Shown: positions 1-8,729 of the stretch, piece after piece
Layout of the letters: each line of letters opens with the position of its first letter
Numbering within the stretch: position 1 is the first letter of the stretch
Assembly: GCF_000526995.1 (NCBI RefSeq)
Contig: NZ_AZUI01000001.1
Span: 1,550,001-1,614,000, forward strand
Source: Lacrimispora indolis DSM 755
GTDB taxonomy: Bacteria > Bacillota > Clostridia > Lachnospirales > Lachnospiraceae
Direction of reading: 5' to 3'
Length of the DNA: 64,000 bases
Made by a program: the position numbers and the translations under genes
Notes under the pieces: model-generated
Database searches by the model: none
What the model was told of the DNA's origin: nothing
Seen by the model: only the letters and a program-made list of their open reading frames with translations

Positions 1-507
1 GTCCTGGGCTGCCAGCACCAGACTCCAGCAGCGATGGACAGGATTCCAGAAAGCCTTGGGATCCCTGAAATCAGGAATGCCGGGATTTTCAATCACCGGA
101 TTCAAATAAGATTTCTCAAAATGCTTCCCCCCATCTACGCTGTAAGCAATGCTTTGCTGTTCCAGCCCTGTCTCACTGTCATGGCTGGTATAAACGGCAA
201 TGATAGGAGGACTTTCCTTGGTTCCGTAGCCTGAGGTATTATACTTATCATAAACACTGCTGCCTGAAAATATATAACCCAGTTCATCAGGATACAGCGC
301 TATAGGAAGATGCTCCCAATGCAGCAGATCCTTTGTCACCGCATGCCCCCAGTGCATTGGCCCCCATACGGTATCACCGGGGTATTTCTGGTAGCAAAAA
401 TGGTAAGTCCCGTTTATATACACCATACCGTTAGGATCATTCATCCAGTTATCGGTTGGAGCAAAATGAATCCTGGGCCGAAAATCTCTTATTCCTTTTG
501 TGCTCAT
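1..507 (-). CDS. GH32 beta-fructosidase (sucrose-6-phosphate hydrolase type), 5' part only
   Basis: N-terminal 169 residues of a glycoside hydrolase family 32 enzyme; the rest lies beyond the left edge. The nucleophile motif NDPNG (residues 23-27) and FRDP (about 147-150, transition-state stabiliser) are visible; the acid/base EC motif would fall outside. Family 32 enzymes hydrolyse terminal fructosyl bonds in sucrose, sucrose-6-P and fructans. No signal peptide, so it is cytoplasmic. The start is the ATG after a GAGGAGGAATATT ribosome site. It is a diverged tandem paralogue of the next gene upstream, with clear residue-by-residue similarity including start context, and is the last visible gene of the transporter operon. 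Confidence 0.93.
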   Translation of the reverse strand, partial: MSTKGIRDFRPRIHFAPTDNWMNDPNGMVYINGTYHFCYQKYPGDTVWGPMHWGHAVTKDLLHWEHLPIALYPDELGYIFSGSSVYDKYNTSGYGTKESPPIIAVYTSHDSETGLEQQSIAYSVDGGKHFEKSYLNPVIENPGIPDFRDPKAFWNPVHRCWSLVLAAQD

Positions 508-550
508 AATATTCCTCCTCTTTCCAGTCTACATTTTATTTTCTTAATTA

Positions 551-1921
551 TTACTGAAGCTGGTAAATCTGCACAGTCAAATCCCCTTGTACAGAGATTT
601 TCTCATAGGGAACATCCGGGTATACGGTCATAGATGCCGTTTCCAATCCCTTGTCTGCAAATACCTCCAGATAAGATACATCAAACAGTATTTCCATATC
701 AACCGCTCCGCTCAAAAGGCGTTTTGCTTCCGCCACAGAATGAAGCTTATCACAATATTTTTCTGAAAAATCACAGGCACCTGCCCTGGACCGGTCAATT
801 CTGATGTTCTCTTCTTCTATCTCAATTACCAGCTCCTGCTTCTTTTCATTCGAAAATGTTATTTTACCGGATCGCCCCTGCACTTTCAATCCAAAGCATT
901 CGCCAATCAGCGAATCCCCGTCAGCAACCGGGTAAGAAACAGCACGCAAATGATCCAATCCAAAAGGCTTAGCTGCCAGGCGGTGCCCCTTTTCTGTTTT
1001 TATCAGGGAAAGCTCTCTGGCTGCAGTCATCAACCCTGCAAATTCTCCCGTAGGCACCAGATTGGCGTATTCCGGACTGACTCCCCAGCCTAAATAAATG
1101 GATTTGTCGTAATTATGAAACGTCACCCCGGCATAATTGTCAAATCCAAAATCCAGCCAAAGCGGTTCCTTCCCCTGTGTTCCGGTCCGGAATGTATCTC
1201 CGTCAAACTCTCCAATAAAATATTGAATATTGGCGCAGCACCTTCCCGGAATTGCCATCATGCTGGCAAGCAGCACCCATTTTTCACCCTCTTCTGTCTG
1301 AAGAGGGAACAAGTCCGTGCATTCCCAGGTGCTATTCACCAGATTCTCTTCCCTGCCGAATTCGCCTGTCCTTTCCCAGCTTTTCAAGTCCTCAGATGCA
1401 TAAATATAAGCACAGTCTTTGGCCGCCAGGATCATGCTCCAGCAATTCCGCTTCTTGTTCCAGAACACCTTGGGATCCCTGAAATCTTCCAGGCCTGGAT
1501 TATCAATGACAGGATTGCCGTAATACTTCTCAAAATGGTATCCTCCATCCACGCTGTAAGCAATGCTTTGACATTCATGGCCGCCTTCCGGTCGATGGCT
1601 GGTATACATGGCGACTACAGGAATCTCTCCAGCTTTTCCAAAGCCTGATGTATTCTCTTTATCATAAGCCATACTTCCCGAAAAAATATAACCCAGTTCA
1701 TCCGGATGCAAGGCGATGGAATGATGCTCCCAGTGCAGCAGATCCCTGCTGGCAGCATGGCCCCAATGCATCGGCCCCCAGACCGGTTGTTCCGGATGAT
1801 GCTGATAATAAAGATGCCACAGACCATCCATATAGACCATTCCATTAGGATCATTGCTCCAGTTTCTTGGCGGTGTAAAATGTACCTTTGGCCTGAAATT
1901 ACGTACACCCCTTGTACTCAT
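551..1921 (-). CDS. GH32 beta-fructosidase / sucrose-6-phosphate hydrolase
   Basis: A 456-residue family 32 glycoside hydrolase. The three signature elements are present: NDPNG (23-27, nucleophile Asp), FRDP (147-150) and EC (Glu200-Cys201, acid/base), followed by a C-terminal beta-sandwich. It has no signal peptide, so it should split imported sucrose or short fructo-oligosaccharides in the cytoplasm. The start is set at the ATG preceded by AGGAGGATTAAAT; an upstream ATG at 1939 lacks such a site, and the paralogue begins at the equivalent residue. It follows the binding-protein gene by about 70 bp, a gap that holds a small hairpin. Exact substrate is inferred from family and context. Confidence 0.93.
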   Translation of the reverse strand: MSTRGVRNFRPKVHFTPPRNWSNDPNGMVYMDGLWHLYYQHHPEQPVWGPMHWGHAASRDLLHWEHHSIALHPDELGYIFSGSMAYDKENTSGFGKAGEIPVVAMYTSHRPEGGHECQSIAYSVDGGYHFEKYYGNPVIDNPGLEDFRDPKVFWNKKRNCWSMILAAKDCAYIYASEDLKSWERTGEFGREENLVNSTWECTDLFPLQTEEGEKWVLLASMMAIPGRCCANIQYFIGEFDGDTFRTGTQGKEPLWLDFGFDNYAGVTFHNYDKSIYLGWGVSPEYANLVPTGEFAGLMTAARELSLIKTEKGHRLAAKPFGLDHLRAVSYPVADGDSLIGECFGLKVQGRSGKITFSNEKKQELVIEIEEENIRIDRSRAGACDFSEKYCDKLHSVAEAKRLLSGAVDMEILFDVSYLEVFADKGLETASMTVYPDVPYEKISVQGDLTVQIYQLQ

Positions 1922-1948
1922 ATTTAATCCTCCTAGCAATATAGCAGA

Positions 1949-1980
1949 GGCTGCCGTACAGCCTATTCTGTGTGGCAGCC
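1949..1980 (-). promoter_or_regulatory. intercistronic hairpin between binding protein and GH32 genes
   Basis: GGCTGCC (1949-1955) pairs with GGCAGCC (1974-1980) across an 18-nt loop, with no T-run after it on the minus strand. Such hairpins behind binding-protein genes often stabilise the upstream mRNA or reduce read-through. The role here is inference. Confidence 0.4.
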
Positions 1981-1994
1981 CTGTTAATTTTTTA

Positions 1995-3770
1995 TTATTT
2001 TACAGCGTTTTTCGCTCTGTCTACAGCTCCCTGATAAATATCAACAATATCTTTTACTCCTGCTGATTCCAGTTCGTTCTTGTAGCTTGTCCAGCCTGCA
2101 TCATCCACACCTTCTGTAATCCATTTTGCTATGTAACGGTCAACAATATTGGAAACTGTAGGCTGAACCTGTGCAAGTCTTGTGATCTCGTCAGTTGTCA
2201 TCATTACTTTTGGAATTGTCTCATATTCCTTCAGAATATCCTCTTTGCCGTTGACCACCTGATACTCATAAAGCTTTACCGCATCAAAGGTATATTTTAC
2301 AACGGTGTCATAATAACCGTCTAATACAGCCATTGGCGTACGGGTAATGGTTGTATTGGCTCTCTGCTGTCCAAAATCTGTCCACGGATCCTGTGTAATG
2401 ATATGTCCATTTTCATCTAAAGGCGTTTCCATGATACCCTGGTCATTTTTCACATAGTTGTATCCCATTGCGCCCCAGTTGGTCTGGATAGAAACCTCCG
2501 GATTGCCATAGATATAGTCATAGAATCTGGCTACCAGGTGAGGGAACTTACAGTCTGTTGTAATCGCACCAATAGAAGAATCCTGCATCTCTGACTGGTT
2601 CAGGGCAAAGCCGGTCTTTCCTGCTTCCCCCTCTAATCTCGGAAGAGGAACGTATTCATCATGCACATCCAGGTTTACGATTTCCTGATCTGCCCAAACA
2701 CCGAAAGAGCCGATTCTAGCTACATCTTCTTTGATCAAAGAGCTCTTAAATGCAGCGCTTTCCGCATTTTCAAAGGAACCGTTCCATAACAGTCCTTCTT
2801 TGTAAAGCATGTTAAAGAATTCTGCTGTTTTCTTAATGGATTCATCCAATGCGGTAAAGGTCACTTTACCGTCAATAATTCTCAAATGGTCGGCATATGG
2901 ATTGCCGCCGCAGTAAGAATCCGCATTTCCGAAAGCTCCGGTAAATCTGTAGAACAGGTTATAAGAGCCGAAACCATCCTGGTTATGCTGACCAAACCAG
3001 CAGGCCATGGGAATCTCATCATCTTTGCCGTTTCCGTTTAAATCACCGGCATCACGGAACGCTTTCAGACAATCGACCCATTCATCCACGGTTGCAGGAA
3101 CATCCTTCCCAACCTTGTCAAGCCAGGTTTTGTTAATCAGGAAGGGCCCGGGAGTCAGGATTAAGCCTTTCATCTGCTCAATCCAGGGGAAGCCATACAT
3201 ATGACCGTCCGGGCTCTGTACTTCCATCATGTAAGATGGGTTATCATCCAGGATCTTCTTTAAGTTGGGCATGTAATCCTTTACGATTGTTTCTGTTGGG
3301 AGGAAAATGTTCTGATCCGCATACTGGGCAACCGTAATGCCGGACTGGGAACCCTCAAAATTCCAGAACACATCAGGAAGCTCATTGCCGGCCGTCAGCA
3401 TTAAATTGATCTTTTCTCCTGCATTTTCCGGCGGGATGGTGGTCCACTCAAAGGATACACCCGTATCTTCCGTCCATTTCTTCACCATTTCAATATCTTC
3501 AGGTTTTGTCACACGCTGAGCATCACCAACGTTTAATACTTTGATCTTTCCGTACTTTTCTTCAAACTTGGCTGGATCTTTGATAATCGGAAGAGAGCCA
3601 TCCAATTGGATGATGCCCGCATCTACGGCTTCCTGTTCCTCTGCCGTCAGCTCTACTGCTCCCTTTTCCGCATCGGCTGTATTGCTGCTGCCTTTGGAGC
3701 CGCCGCACCCGGAAAGCAGAGATGCTGCAATTGATACAGAAAGAATGCCTGCTGCTAATTTTCTTTTCAT
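1995..3770 (-). CDS. ABC transporter sugar-binding lipoprotein (LplA-type)
   Basis: A 591-residue extracellular solute-binding protein. Residues 1-22 form a lipoprotein signal peptide with lipobox LSGC (Cys22), then a Ser/Gly linker and a large alpha/beta ligand-binding body typical of the long LplA/YtcQ-like members (about 500-590 residues). It would be anchored outside the membrane and deliver an oligosaccharide to the two permeases encoded just upstream. The operon order permease-permease-binding protein-GH32-GH32 points to a fructose-containing oligosaccharide. No ATPase gene is present; transporters of this class usually share a MsmX-like ATPase encoded elsewhere. Confidence 0.93.
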   Translation of the reverse strand: MKRKLAAGILSVSIAASLLSGCGGSKGSSNTADAEKGAVELTAEEQEAVDAGIIQLDGSLPIIKDPAKFEEKYGKIKVLNVGDAQRVTKPEDIEMVKKWTEDTGVSFEWTTIPPENAGEKINLMLTAGNELPDVFWNFEGSQSGITVAQYADQNIFLPTETIVKDYMPNLKKILDDNPSYMMEVQSPDGHMYGFPWIEQMKGLILTPGPFLINKTWLDKVGKDVPATVDEWVDCLKAFRDAGDLNGNGKDDEIPMACWFGQHNQDGFGSYNLFYRFTGAFGNADSYCGGNPYADHLRIIDGKVTFTALDESIKKTAEFFNMLYKEGLLWNGSFENAESAAFKSSLIKEDVARIGSFGVWADQEIVNLDVHDEYVPLPRLEGEAGKTGFALNQSEMQDSSIGAITTDCKFPHLVARFYDYIYGNPEVSIQTNWGAMGYNYVKNDQGIMETPLDENGHIITQDPWTDFGQQRANTTITRTPMAVLDGYYDTVVKYTFDAVKLYEYQVVNGKEDILKEYETIPKVMMTTDEITRLAQVQPTVSNIVDRYIAKWITEGVDDAGWTSYKNELESAGVKDIVDIYQGAVDRAKNAVK

Positions 3771-3822
3771 ATTTATTCCTCCTCTTAAAATAATATTTAT
3801 TTTTCTTTTATACCTTGCTCCA

Positions 3823-4722
3823 TCAGCCCTTTACCGCACCAATGGTGACACCCTTTGCAAAATACTTCTGCAGGAATGGGTATACAGCCAGCAATGGGAA
3901 AGCTGAAACCACAACAATACAATACTTTAACTGCTCTGCAAGCTTCTGCTTTGCCACCAGCTCCGCCGCAGAAGCTCCTACATTTCCAGCCTGATTCATC
4001 AGCACCAGATTCCTTAATACGACCTGCAAAGGCATTTTATTTTCATCTCCCAGGAACATCAGCGCATTAAAGAACTGATTCCACATGGCCGTTGCATAAA
4101 ACAGTGTGATAACCGCGATGATGGTCTTGGATAGAGGAAGGGCGATCCTGAAAAAGAACCCGAAATCGCTGCATCCATCCAGCTTTGCCGCCTCCAAAAG
4201 CTCCATGGGAATTCCGCTTTCAAAGAATGAACGGCATACAATTAAGTTGTAGGCTGATACCGCCACCGGAAGCACCATTGCCCAGATGGTATTGTAAATT
4301 TTCAGCTGGGAAATGGTCAGATACAAAGGAATGATACCGCCGCTGAAGAACATGGTAAACGTAAACAGAAACATCAGCACCCTGTTTCCTACCAGGTCCT
4401 TTCTGGATAGGGCATATCCTGCAGGAATGGTGGAAACGAGGGATACAACGGTGCCAACCACCGTGTACTTGATCGTGTTCCAATATCCGCTCCAGATGGG
4501 CGCATAGCTCAATGTTTTCCTGTATCCGTCCAAATACAGGGATTCCGGAAACAAGAGCAGCTTGCCGGAGTTTACAATGACCGGATCAGTAAAGGAAGCC
4601 AGGACCACATAGTAAAGAGGGTACACAATTGCGATACATACCAGCAGCATTACGGACACATTCACTGCCACAAAAATTCTGTCGCCTGCTGATAACTTCA
4701 TCTTTTTCTTTTTTGGATTCAT
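3823..4722 (-). CDS. carbohydrate ABC transporter permease (LplC-type)
   Basis: A 299-residue inner-membrane permease with six predicted hydrophobic helices. The cytoplasmic EAA loop (EAAKLDGCSDFGFFFRIALP) that docks the ATPase is clear. It belongs to the LplC/YtcP branch of binding-protein-dependent permeases and ends in the family-typical GAVKG tail. The gene starts 18 bp after the stop of the partner permease, with a GGGGGAATAAGG ribosome site, and would form a heterodimer with that partner. Substrate is inferred from the two GH32 genes downstream. Confidence 0.94.
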   Translation of the reverse strand: MNPKKKKMKLSAGDRIFVAVNVSVMLLVCIAIVYPLYYVVLASFTDPVIVNSGKLLLFPESLYLDGYRKTLSYAPIWSGYWNTIKYTVVGTVVSLVSTIPAGYALSRKDLVGNRVLMFLFTFTMFFSGGIIPLYLTISQLKIYNTIWAMVLPVAVSAYNLIVCRSFFESGIPMELLEAAKLDGCSDFGFFFRIALPLSKTIIAVITLFYATAMWNQFFNALMFLGDENKMPLQVVLRNLVLMNQAGNVGASAAELVAKQKLAEQLKYCIVVVSAFPLLAVYPFLQKYFAKGVTIGAVKG

Positions 4723-4740
4723 CCTTATTCCCCCTTAACT

Positions 4741-5700
4741 TTAGAAGATGCTGATATCACTGGTTTTCTTGGAAACAAAGTTTGCAATCAGCAGGATAAC
4801 AAAATTCACCAGCGCATTAAACAATCCAACTGCAGTAGCAAAACTGTATTGTGCACTTTTCAAACCGACCTTGTACACGTAGGTAGAAATCAACTCGCTC
4901 ACCACCGTATTGGTTCCGTTCTGCATCAGGAAGGCCTTCTCATAACCTACGTTCATAATATTTCCTACCGTCAAAATCAGCATCAAAATAATCGTTGGCA
5001 GAATCAGAGGGATATCTATGTACAATACTCTCTGAAATTTAGATGCCCCGTCAATAATTGCCGCTTCATAGTAATCAGGACTGATCCCTATCAATGCCGC
5101 AATATATATGATGGCATTAAATCCCATGGTCTGCCAGATGTTTGATCCGATGAACAAAGTCCGGAACCAATCGGCAGAACTGGTAAACAGAATTTCCTGA
5201 CCCCCTGCCCCTCTGATTAAGTTGTTTACCAGACCATTCGCTGAGAACAGAACGGTAATAATGCTTACCACAACGACGTTAGACATAAAGTAGGGTGCAT
5301 AAGAGATCGTCTGAATTGCCTTTCTTGCTCCATTTTGGGTGATCTGATTCAGCAAAAGAGCAAAGACAATAGGGATTGGAAATGCGATCACCAGGCTTAA
5401 CAAACTGATAACAACCGTATTCTTAATCGCGGTCATGGCAATGCTGGTACTGAAAAACGTCTGTAAGTGTTTAAACAACGGCACCGCCCAGGGACTGTTG
5501 ATGATTCCCATCCTTGGCTTAAAATCCTTAAAGGCGATAATCAACCCATACATGGGATAGTAAGCAAACACTAAGAGCCAGATCACAGCGGGGATCAAAA
5601 GCACATATAGCTGCCAGCAGGCCAACGCTCTCCGCAGGTTCCCTTTCAAATCCCTCTTGCTTTTCAGCATGACTTTTGTTTCTTTACGATTTTTACTCAT
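4741..5700 (-). CDS. carbohydrate ABC transporter permease (LplB-type)
   Basis: A 319-residue permease, the first gene of the fructoside import operon. A basic N-terminus is followed by six transmembrane helices and an EAA loop (YYEAAIIDGASKFQRVLYID) before the last helices. This matches the LplB/YteP branch that pairs with LplC-type proteins. A strong promoter with an operator-like palindrome lies about 140 bp upstream. No further gene is found between it and the LacI-family regulator about 1.1 kb away. Confidence 0.94.
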   Translation of the reverse strand: MSKNRKETKVMLKSKRDLKGNLRRALACWQLYVLLIPAVIWLLVFAYYPMYGLIIAFKDFKPRMGIINSPWAVPLFKHLQTFFSTSIAMTAIKNTVVISLLSLVIAFPIPIVFALLLNQITQNGARKAIQTISYAPYFMSNVVVVSIITVLFSANGLVNNLIRGAGGQEILFTSSADWFRTLFIGSNIWQTMGFNAIIYIAALIGISPDYYEAAIIDGASKFQRVLYIDIPLILPTIILMLILTVGNIMNVGYEKAFLMQNGTNTVVSELISTYVYKVGLKSAQYSFATAVGLFNALVNFVILLIANFVSKKTSDISIF

Positions 5701-5812
5701 ACTTAACTTCTCCTCCTTTCCTTTTACGGAACTATGAATGGATAGCGGTTTCCTTTCCCCTAAGAAGTCTGCACATATCCCCTATATAGGATAACTTTTG
5801 TAATATTCTTTA

Positions 5813-5830
5813 TGTGAAACCCGTTCCACA
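5813..5830. promoter_or_regulatory. operator-like palindrome of fructoside operon
   Basis: TGTGAAAC-CC-GTTCCACA is an inverted repeat with one mismatch, lying just downstream of the -10 element, about where transcription starts. Such a position suits a repressor that blocks initiation. A second half-site-like TGTGAAAC lies near 5873. The LacI-family protein encoded at 6832-7809 is the natural candidate to bind it; this is inference. Confidence 0.5.
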
Positions 5831-5836
5831 TTTTGT

Positions 5837-5865
5837 ATTATAGTTTAATTTGTACAATATATCAA
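5837..5865 (-). promoter_or_regulatory. sigma-A promoter of fructoside import operon
   Basis: On the minus strand a TTGATA -35 element (5860-5865) and a perfect TATAAT -10 element (5837-5842) are separated by 17 bp. It reads towards the permease gene that starts at 5700, giving a leader of about 130 nt, and the palindrome at 5813-5830 overlaps the expected start point. Confidence 0.75.
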
Positions 5866-5961
5866 TATACATGTGAAACAAAAATTAATTTTATGTATTA
5901 ATACCAATTTTAATCTACCTTTATTATGCACTTCAGCCAACAAAGCGGCATGTTTAAGAGT

Positions 5962-6243
5962 TTGATTTTCCTTGTATTACTTTATCTGTTTTATATTTTT
6001 GTTTCACCACATTGATCTATTTTCTTGTTCCGCGTCAATGTTCCATATTTCCGTTCCATATTTTTGTTCTTTATTCTTGGTTCCTATCCCTGTTAAAAAA
6101 ATCACTTTCATAAACCTGTTTTATATTTCTACTTTATATTTCTTCTTTATATTTCTGCTTCATAACCCTGCTTCATATTTCCTCTTCTTTTTCCGGCTTC
6201 TTATTCCAGCTTTACAGCCTCGTTCCACATCTGTTCCATATCC
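5962..6243. repeat. degenerate 13-nt tandem repeat array
   Basis: On the plus strand about 21 consecutive units, nearly all exactly 13 nt long, follow the pattern TTYYATATTTCTG. Examples are TTCCATATTTCCG, TTCCATATTTTTG, TTTATATTTCTTC, TTTATATTTCTGC and TTCATATTTCCTC. Units begin with TT and usually end in G or C, and the strand is pyrimidine-rich. The array lies 100-400 bp upstream of the fructoside operon promoter and is not part of a convincing gene: a plus-strand open frame through it is just a low-complexity Phe/Leu/Ser run. Confidence 0.7.
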
Positions 6244-6714
6244 ATTCAGCATCTGCATCATCTATTTTTTAATTTGAGCATGATATTATAGTTCTCATTT
6301 CTATGAAAGAATATATTTTAACAGTGAGGCTTACATATCACGGACATATTGGGCGCGTATAATAAAGAGTCTGTTGGGAAGCTTGGTTTTGATTGAATTT
6401 ATCAACGTGTTTATTGGGTTTGAAGGCTAATATTTTATAAAAAAAGACATTTGTTCACAGGACCAATAACCTATGCAAATTCAAGGGCCTGTTGATAACT
6501 TTGACAAATGATCCAGTGCAATAAGGGACCTGCTGAAAAAGAGGCCTTTCTGCATACCAAACTCTTAAATATACCCAGCAAATGCATAAACCCAAAGCTT
6601 TCGATCAACATTTTATCCGTTATTATTGAAATACCCCTGCCAAAATATCCTTTATCTGCAGACCCTTCATTCCAAAGCATTCAGTTATAGGCAGGCAGAA
6701 AAATCCCAAAACAA
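6244..6714. other. intergenic stretch without a recognisable gene
   Basis: AT-rich sequence between the 13-nt repeat array and the LacI gene terminator. Short open frames on both strands around 6471-6690 overlap each other, have no ribosome site and resemble nothing I know. I see no RNA gene here. Confidence 0.5.
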
Positions 6715-6760
6715 AAGCCGCCTCATGAAGAAATATCACGACTTCTTCATGAGGCGGCTT
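6715..6760 (-). terminator. intrinsic terminator of LacI-family gene
   Basis: A perfect 18-bp stem (6715-6732 with 6743-6760) and 10-nt loop, followed on the minus strand by TTTTGTTTT. It lies about 70 bp after the regulator's stop codon. Confidence 0.88.
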
Positions 6761-6831
6761 CACTATATAATAACGGTATACTGTATTATGTAAAGCACCG
6801 CCATACTTTCAATTTTATGTTCCCGGTCTTC

Positions 6832-7809
6832 TTAAACAGTTCCACCTTCCTGGAAGCTTATTTTCACAATCTGGTCCAGCTCTATTTGCTTGGCGCCTTC
6901 AATTTCCTGCATAATGGTATTTACGCACCTCTTGGCTATTTCCGGAAGGTTCTGGCATATGGTTGCTATGGTTGGATGTAACATTCTGGTGAGAGGGATC
7001 CCGTCATACCCTACGATTTTAAGCCTCCCGGGTACATCAATCTGATATTCTCCGGCTACCTTCAAACAGGTGATTGCTGCAATATCATCTGCAAAAATCC
7101 CATCCGCATATTCAATGAACCTAACGCATTCCCGCCTCACCCATTCACTGTATTCAAAAATCATACGATCTCTGGGAGTATATACCTCCAGCACTTTATG
7201 CCCTTCCTCCTCCATTCTCTCCCGAAATGCTTTATGCCTTTCTAAAAAAAACCAATTGTCGTATGGCATGGGCATGAACTGCACCACCTTCCGGCAGCCT
7301 CCTTTTAATAAGACTTCCGCCGCCATCCGGCCTCCCTGGCGATGGTCAGAATGAATATTGGCAACATCAGGCCCCCAGCTTCTATCCATACATACAATCG
7401 GACGCCGTATATTACTTATATCTGTATCAACAGCCATATCTACACAGCTGATCAGCCCATCCATAACATTTCTTTGCAGCATCTCCAAGTACTCTTCCTG
7501 TTTTAAGAATTTCTTATCAACACCGCAGATCATGCATTTATAGCCATGTTTATACAGTTCAATCTCTATGTGTTTTGTCAAGCCTGCAAAAAAAGGATGT
7601 TCCAAGTCCGGAACCATGACCCCTACAAAACCGGAGCGCTTGCGGTACAGATTCTGAGCCAATTCATTTGGCACATACTCCAGTTCCTTTACCGCATCAA
7701 GGATCTTTTTCTTGGTCTCTTCCGCTATATAACCAGTTCCATTCAAAGCCCTGGAAACCGTCCCTATTCCAACTCCAGCCTTTAACGCAACATCTCGAAT
7801 ACTGGCCAT
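6832..7809 (-). CDS. LacI-family transcriptional regulator
   Basis: A 325-residue repressor of the LacI/GalR family. Residues 1-50 form the helix-turn-helix plus hinge (SIRDVALKAGVGIGTVSRAL), and residues 60-325 a periplasmic-binding-protein-like sugar sensor. The gene is monocistronic with its own terminator, in the same orientation as the GH32 operon about 1.1 kb downstream. That operon's promoter overlaps a palindrome, so control of fructoside import is the likely role. The effector is unknown. Confidence 0.93.
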   Translation of the reverse strand: MASIRDVALKAGVGIGTVSRALNGTGYIAEETKKKILDAVKELEYVPNELAQNLYRKRSGFVGVMVPDLEHPFFAGLTKHIEIELYKHGYKCMICGVDKKFLKQEEYLEMLQRNVMDGLISCVDMAVDTDISNIRRPIVCMDRSWGPDVANIHSDHRQGGRMAAEVLLKGGCRKVVQFMPMPYDNWFFLERHKAFRERMEEEGHKVLEVYTPRDRMIFEYSEWVRRECVRFIEYADGIFADDIAAITCLKVAGEYQIDVPGRLKIVGYDGIPLTRMLHPTIATICQNLPEIAKRCVNTIMQEIEGAKQIELDQIVKISFQEGGTV

Positions 7810-8141
7810 ATTTTTTTACTCCTTTCATTTTGCATCATAGTTTTTTACAAATTATTTTTATCTTATCTTATCCTGGAGTAAAATGCAAGACAGCATTTGA
7901 AATGCAGTTCTGAAAGCTTCCAGTTCATGCCTCTTCTAAAGGATGAGGACTTTCTGACTTTCTCAAATTCGAATATGGTCATATATATAGACAATACCAT
8001 AGAGAGCCTGAATTCTACCTATGGAAAGCTGAATCACCAAAGAAACAATAATGAACAATATCAATCCAAAGCCAGGGCAAAATAAACAATAGTTGAATAT
8101 CGTGTGTGAAAGATGGATCCCGAAATAAAACAATTCAGAAC
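7810..8141. other. intergenic region upstream of LacI-family gene
   Basis: AT-rich stretch carrying the ribosome site of the LacI gene (GAAAGGAG before its ATG) and presumably its promoter. I see no gene; short open frames on both strands lack start signals. Confidence 0.45.
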
Positions 8142-8177
8142 GTCTAGAACCGGCAGATTTTCCTGCCGGTTCTAGAC
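8142..8177. terminator. strong perfect hairpin, terminator-like
   Basis: A 15-bp perfect stem (8142-8156 with 8163-8177) with a 6-nt loop. Neither side has a good T-run, so it may be a relict terminator or a protein-binding or RNA-stability element. It lies between the LacI gene and the DUF6171 gene. Confidence 0.5.
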
Positions 8178-8236
8178 ATACCCATAAATCTGGCTTATAA
8201 ATAACCAGAAAGCTATAATTTTTCACCCAAATAAAC

Positions 8237-8440
8237 GGTGTTATATCTGTTCCGGTCTATGCGGCGGTAACGGCATTTATCATCTCTCCCCTTATGAAGA
8301 AGACCATCAGTTTAAAGGGTTCGAATCAGGAGCAGCCAGACGGTCTCAGCATGCATGAGTACGGAATGAACCTTTATTCAGACTTCCACATTGGTAAATC
8401 AAGAAGCCAGGCCTTCAGCACTTACTGCCAAGATGGCTAA
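8237..8440 (+). pseudogene. remnant resembling the C-terminus of an ammonium transporter (Amt)
   Basis: One frame reads through a transmembrane-like segment (GVISVPVYAAVTAFIISPLM) and then a tail containing DGLSMHEYGMNLYSDFH, which recalls the conserved GLD..EHG.. tail of Amt proteins, to a stop at 8438-8440. Nothing matching the missing 350 or so N-terminal residues is found before it. I read it as a degraded 3' end left by a deletion. Identification rests on a short motif only. Confidence 0.35.
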
Positions 8441-8455
8441 ACTTCCATACAATGT

Positions 8456-8716
8456 CTACCATCTGGCAGGAGTATCCGCACAATAATGAAACTTCTTTGC
8501 TGCCCGCAATGCCACAAAACAACCGCATAGCCTGCAGATGCCATTTCTCAGAAATTCACATTGCCCGCAAAGGAGCAGCCGTTTCTCATAGATATCTCCA
8601 GGAGTCCTTATCTCCTCATCCATACATTCAATATATTGCTTCAAAATCTTCTCATATTCTTCATCTGACAGGCCTTTTGGCAAACAGGAGAAACAGTTCC
8701 CGCGCAACACTTCCAA
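8456..8716 (-). CDS. DUF6171 family cysteine-rich small protein
   Basis: An 86-residue protein with three Cys-pair motifs (GNCFSC; CGQCEFLRNG; CRLCGCFV), suggesting zinc or Fe-S binding; it matches the DUF6171 pattern common in Clostridia. The start is taken as TTG at 8716, which has AAAGGAGGA at optimal spacing; the ORF's upstream ATG lies inside the preceding gene. It begins 13 bp after the GH51 stop, so it is probably cotranscribed with the arabinoside operon. Function is unknown. Confidence 0.75.
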   Translation of the reverse strand: MEVLRGNCFSCLPKGLSDEEYEKILKQYIECMDEEIRTPGDIYEKRLLLCGQCEFLRNGICRLCGCFVALRAAKKFHYCADTPARW

Positions 8717-8729
8717 CGAAGCTCCTCCT

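Noticed and set aside
1115..1648. 177-codon plus-strand frame inside the GH32 gene
   Set aside because: It lies opposite a clear GH32 coding region, has no ribosome site and no family likeness.
5972..6277. 101-codon plus-strand frame rich in Phe, Leu and Ser
   Set aside because: It is the translation of the 13-nt repeat array; no ribosome site.
6471..6690. Opposed short frames on both strands
   Set aside because: No start signals, no likeness and mutual overlap; judged non-coding.
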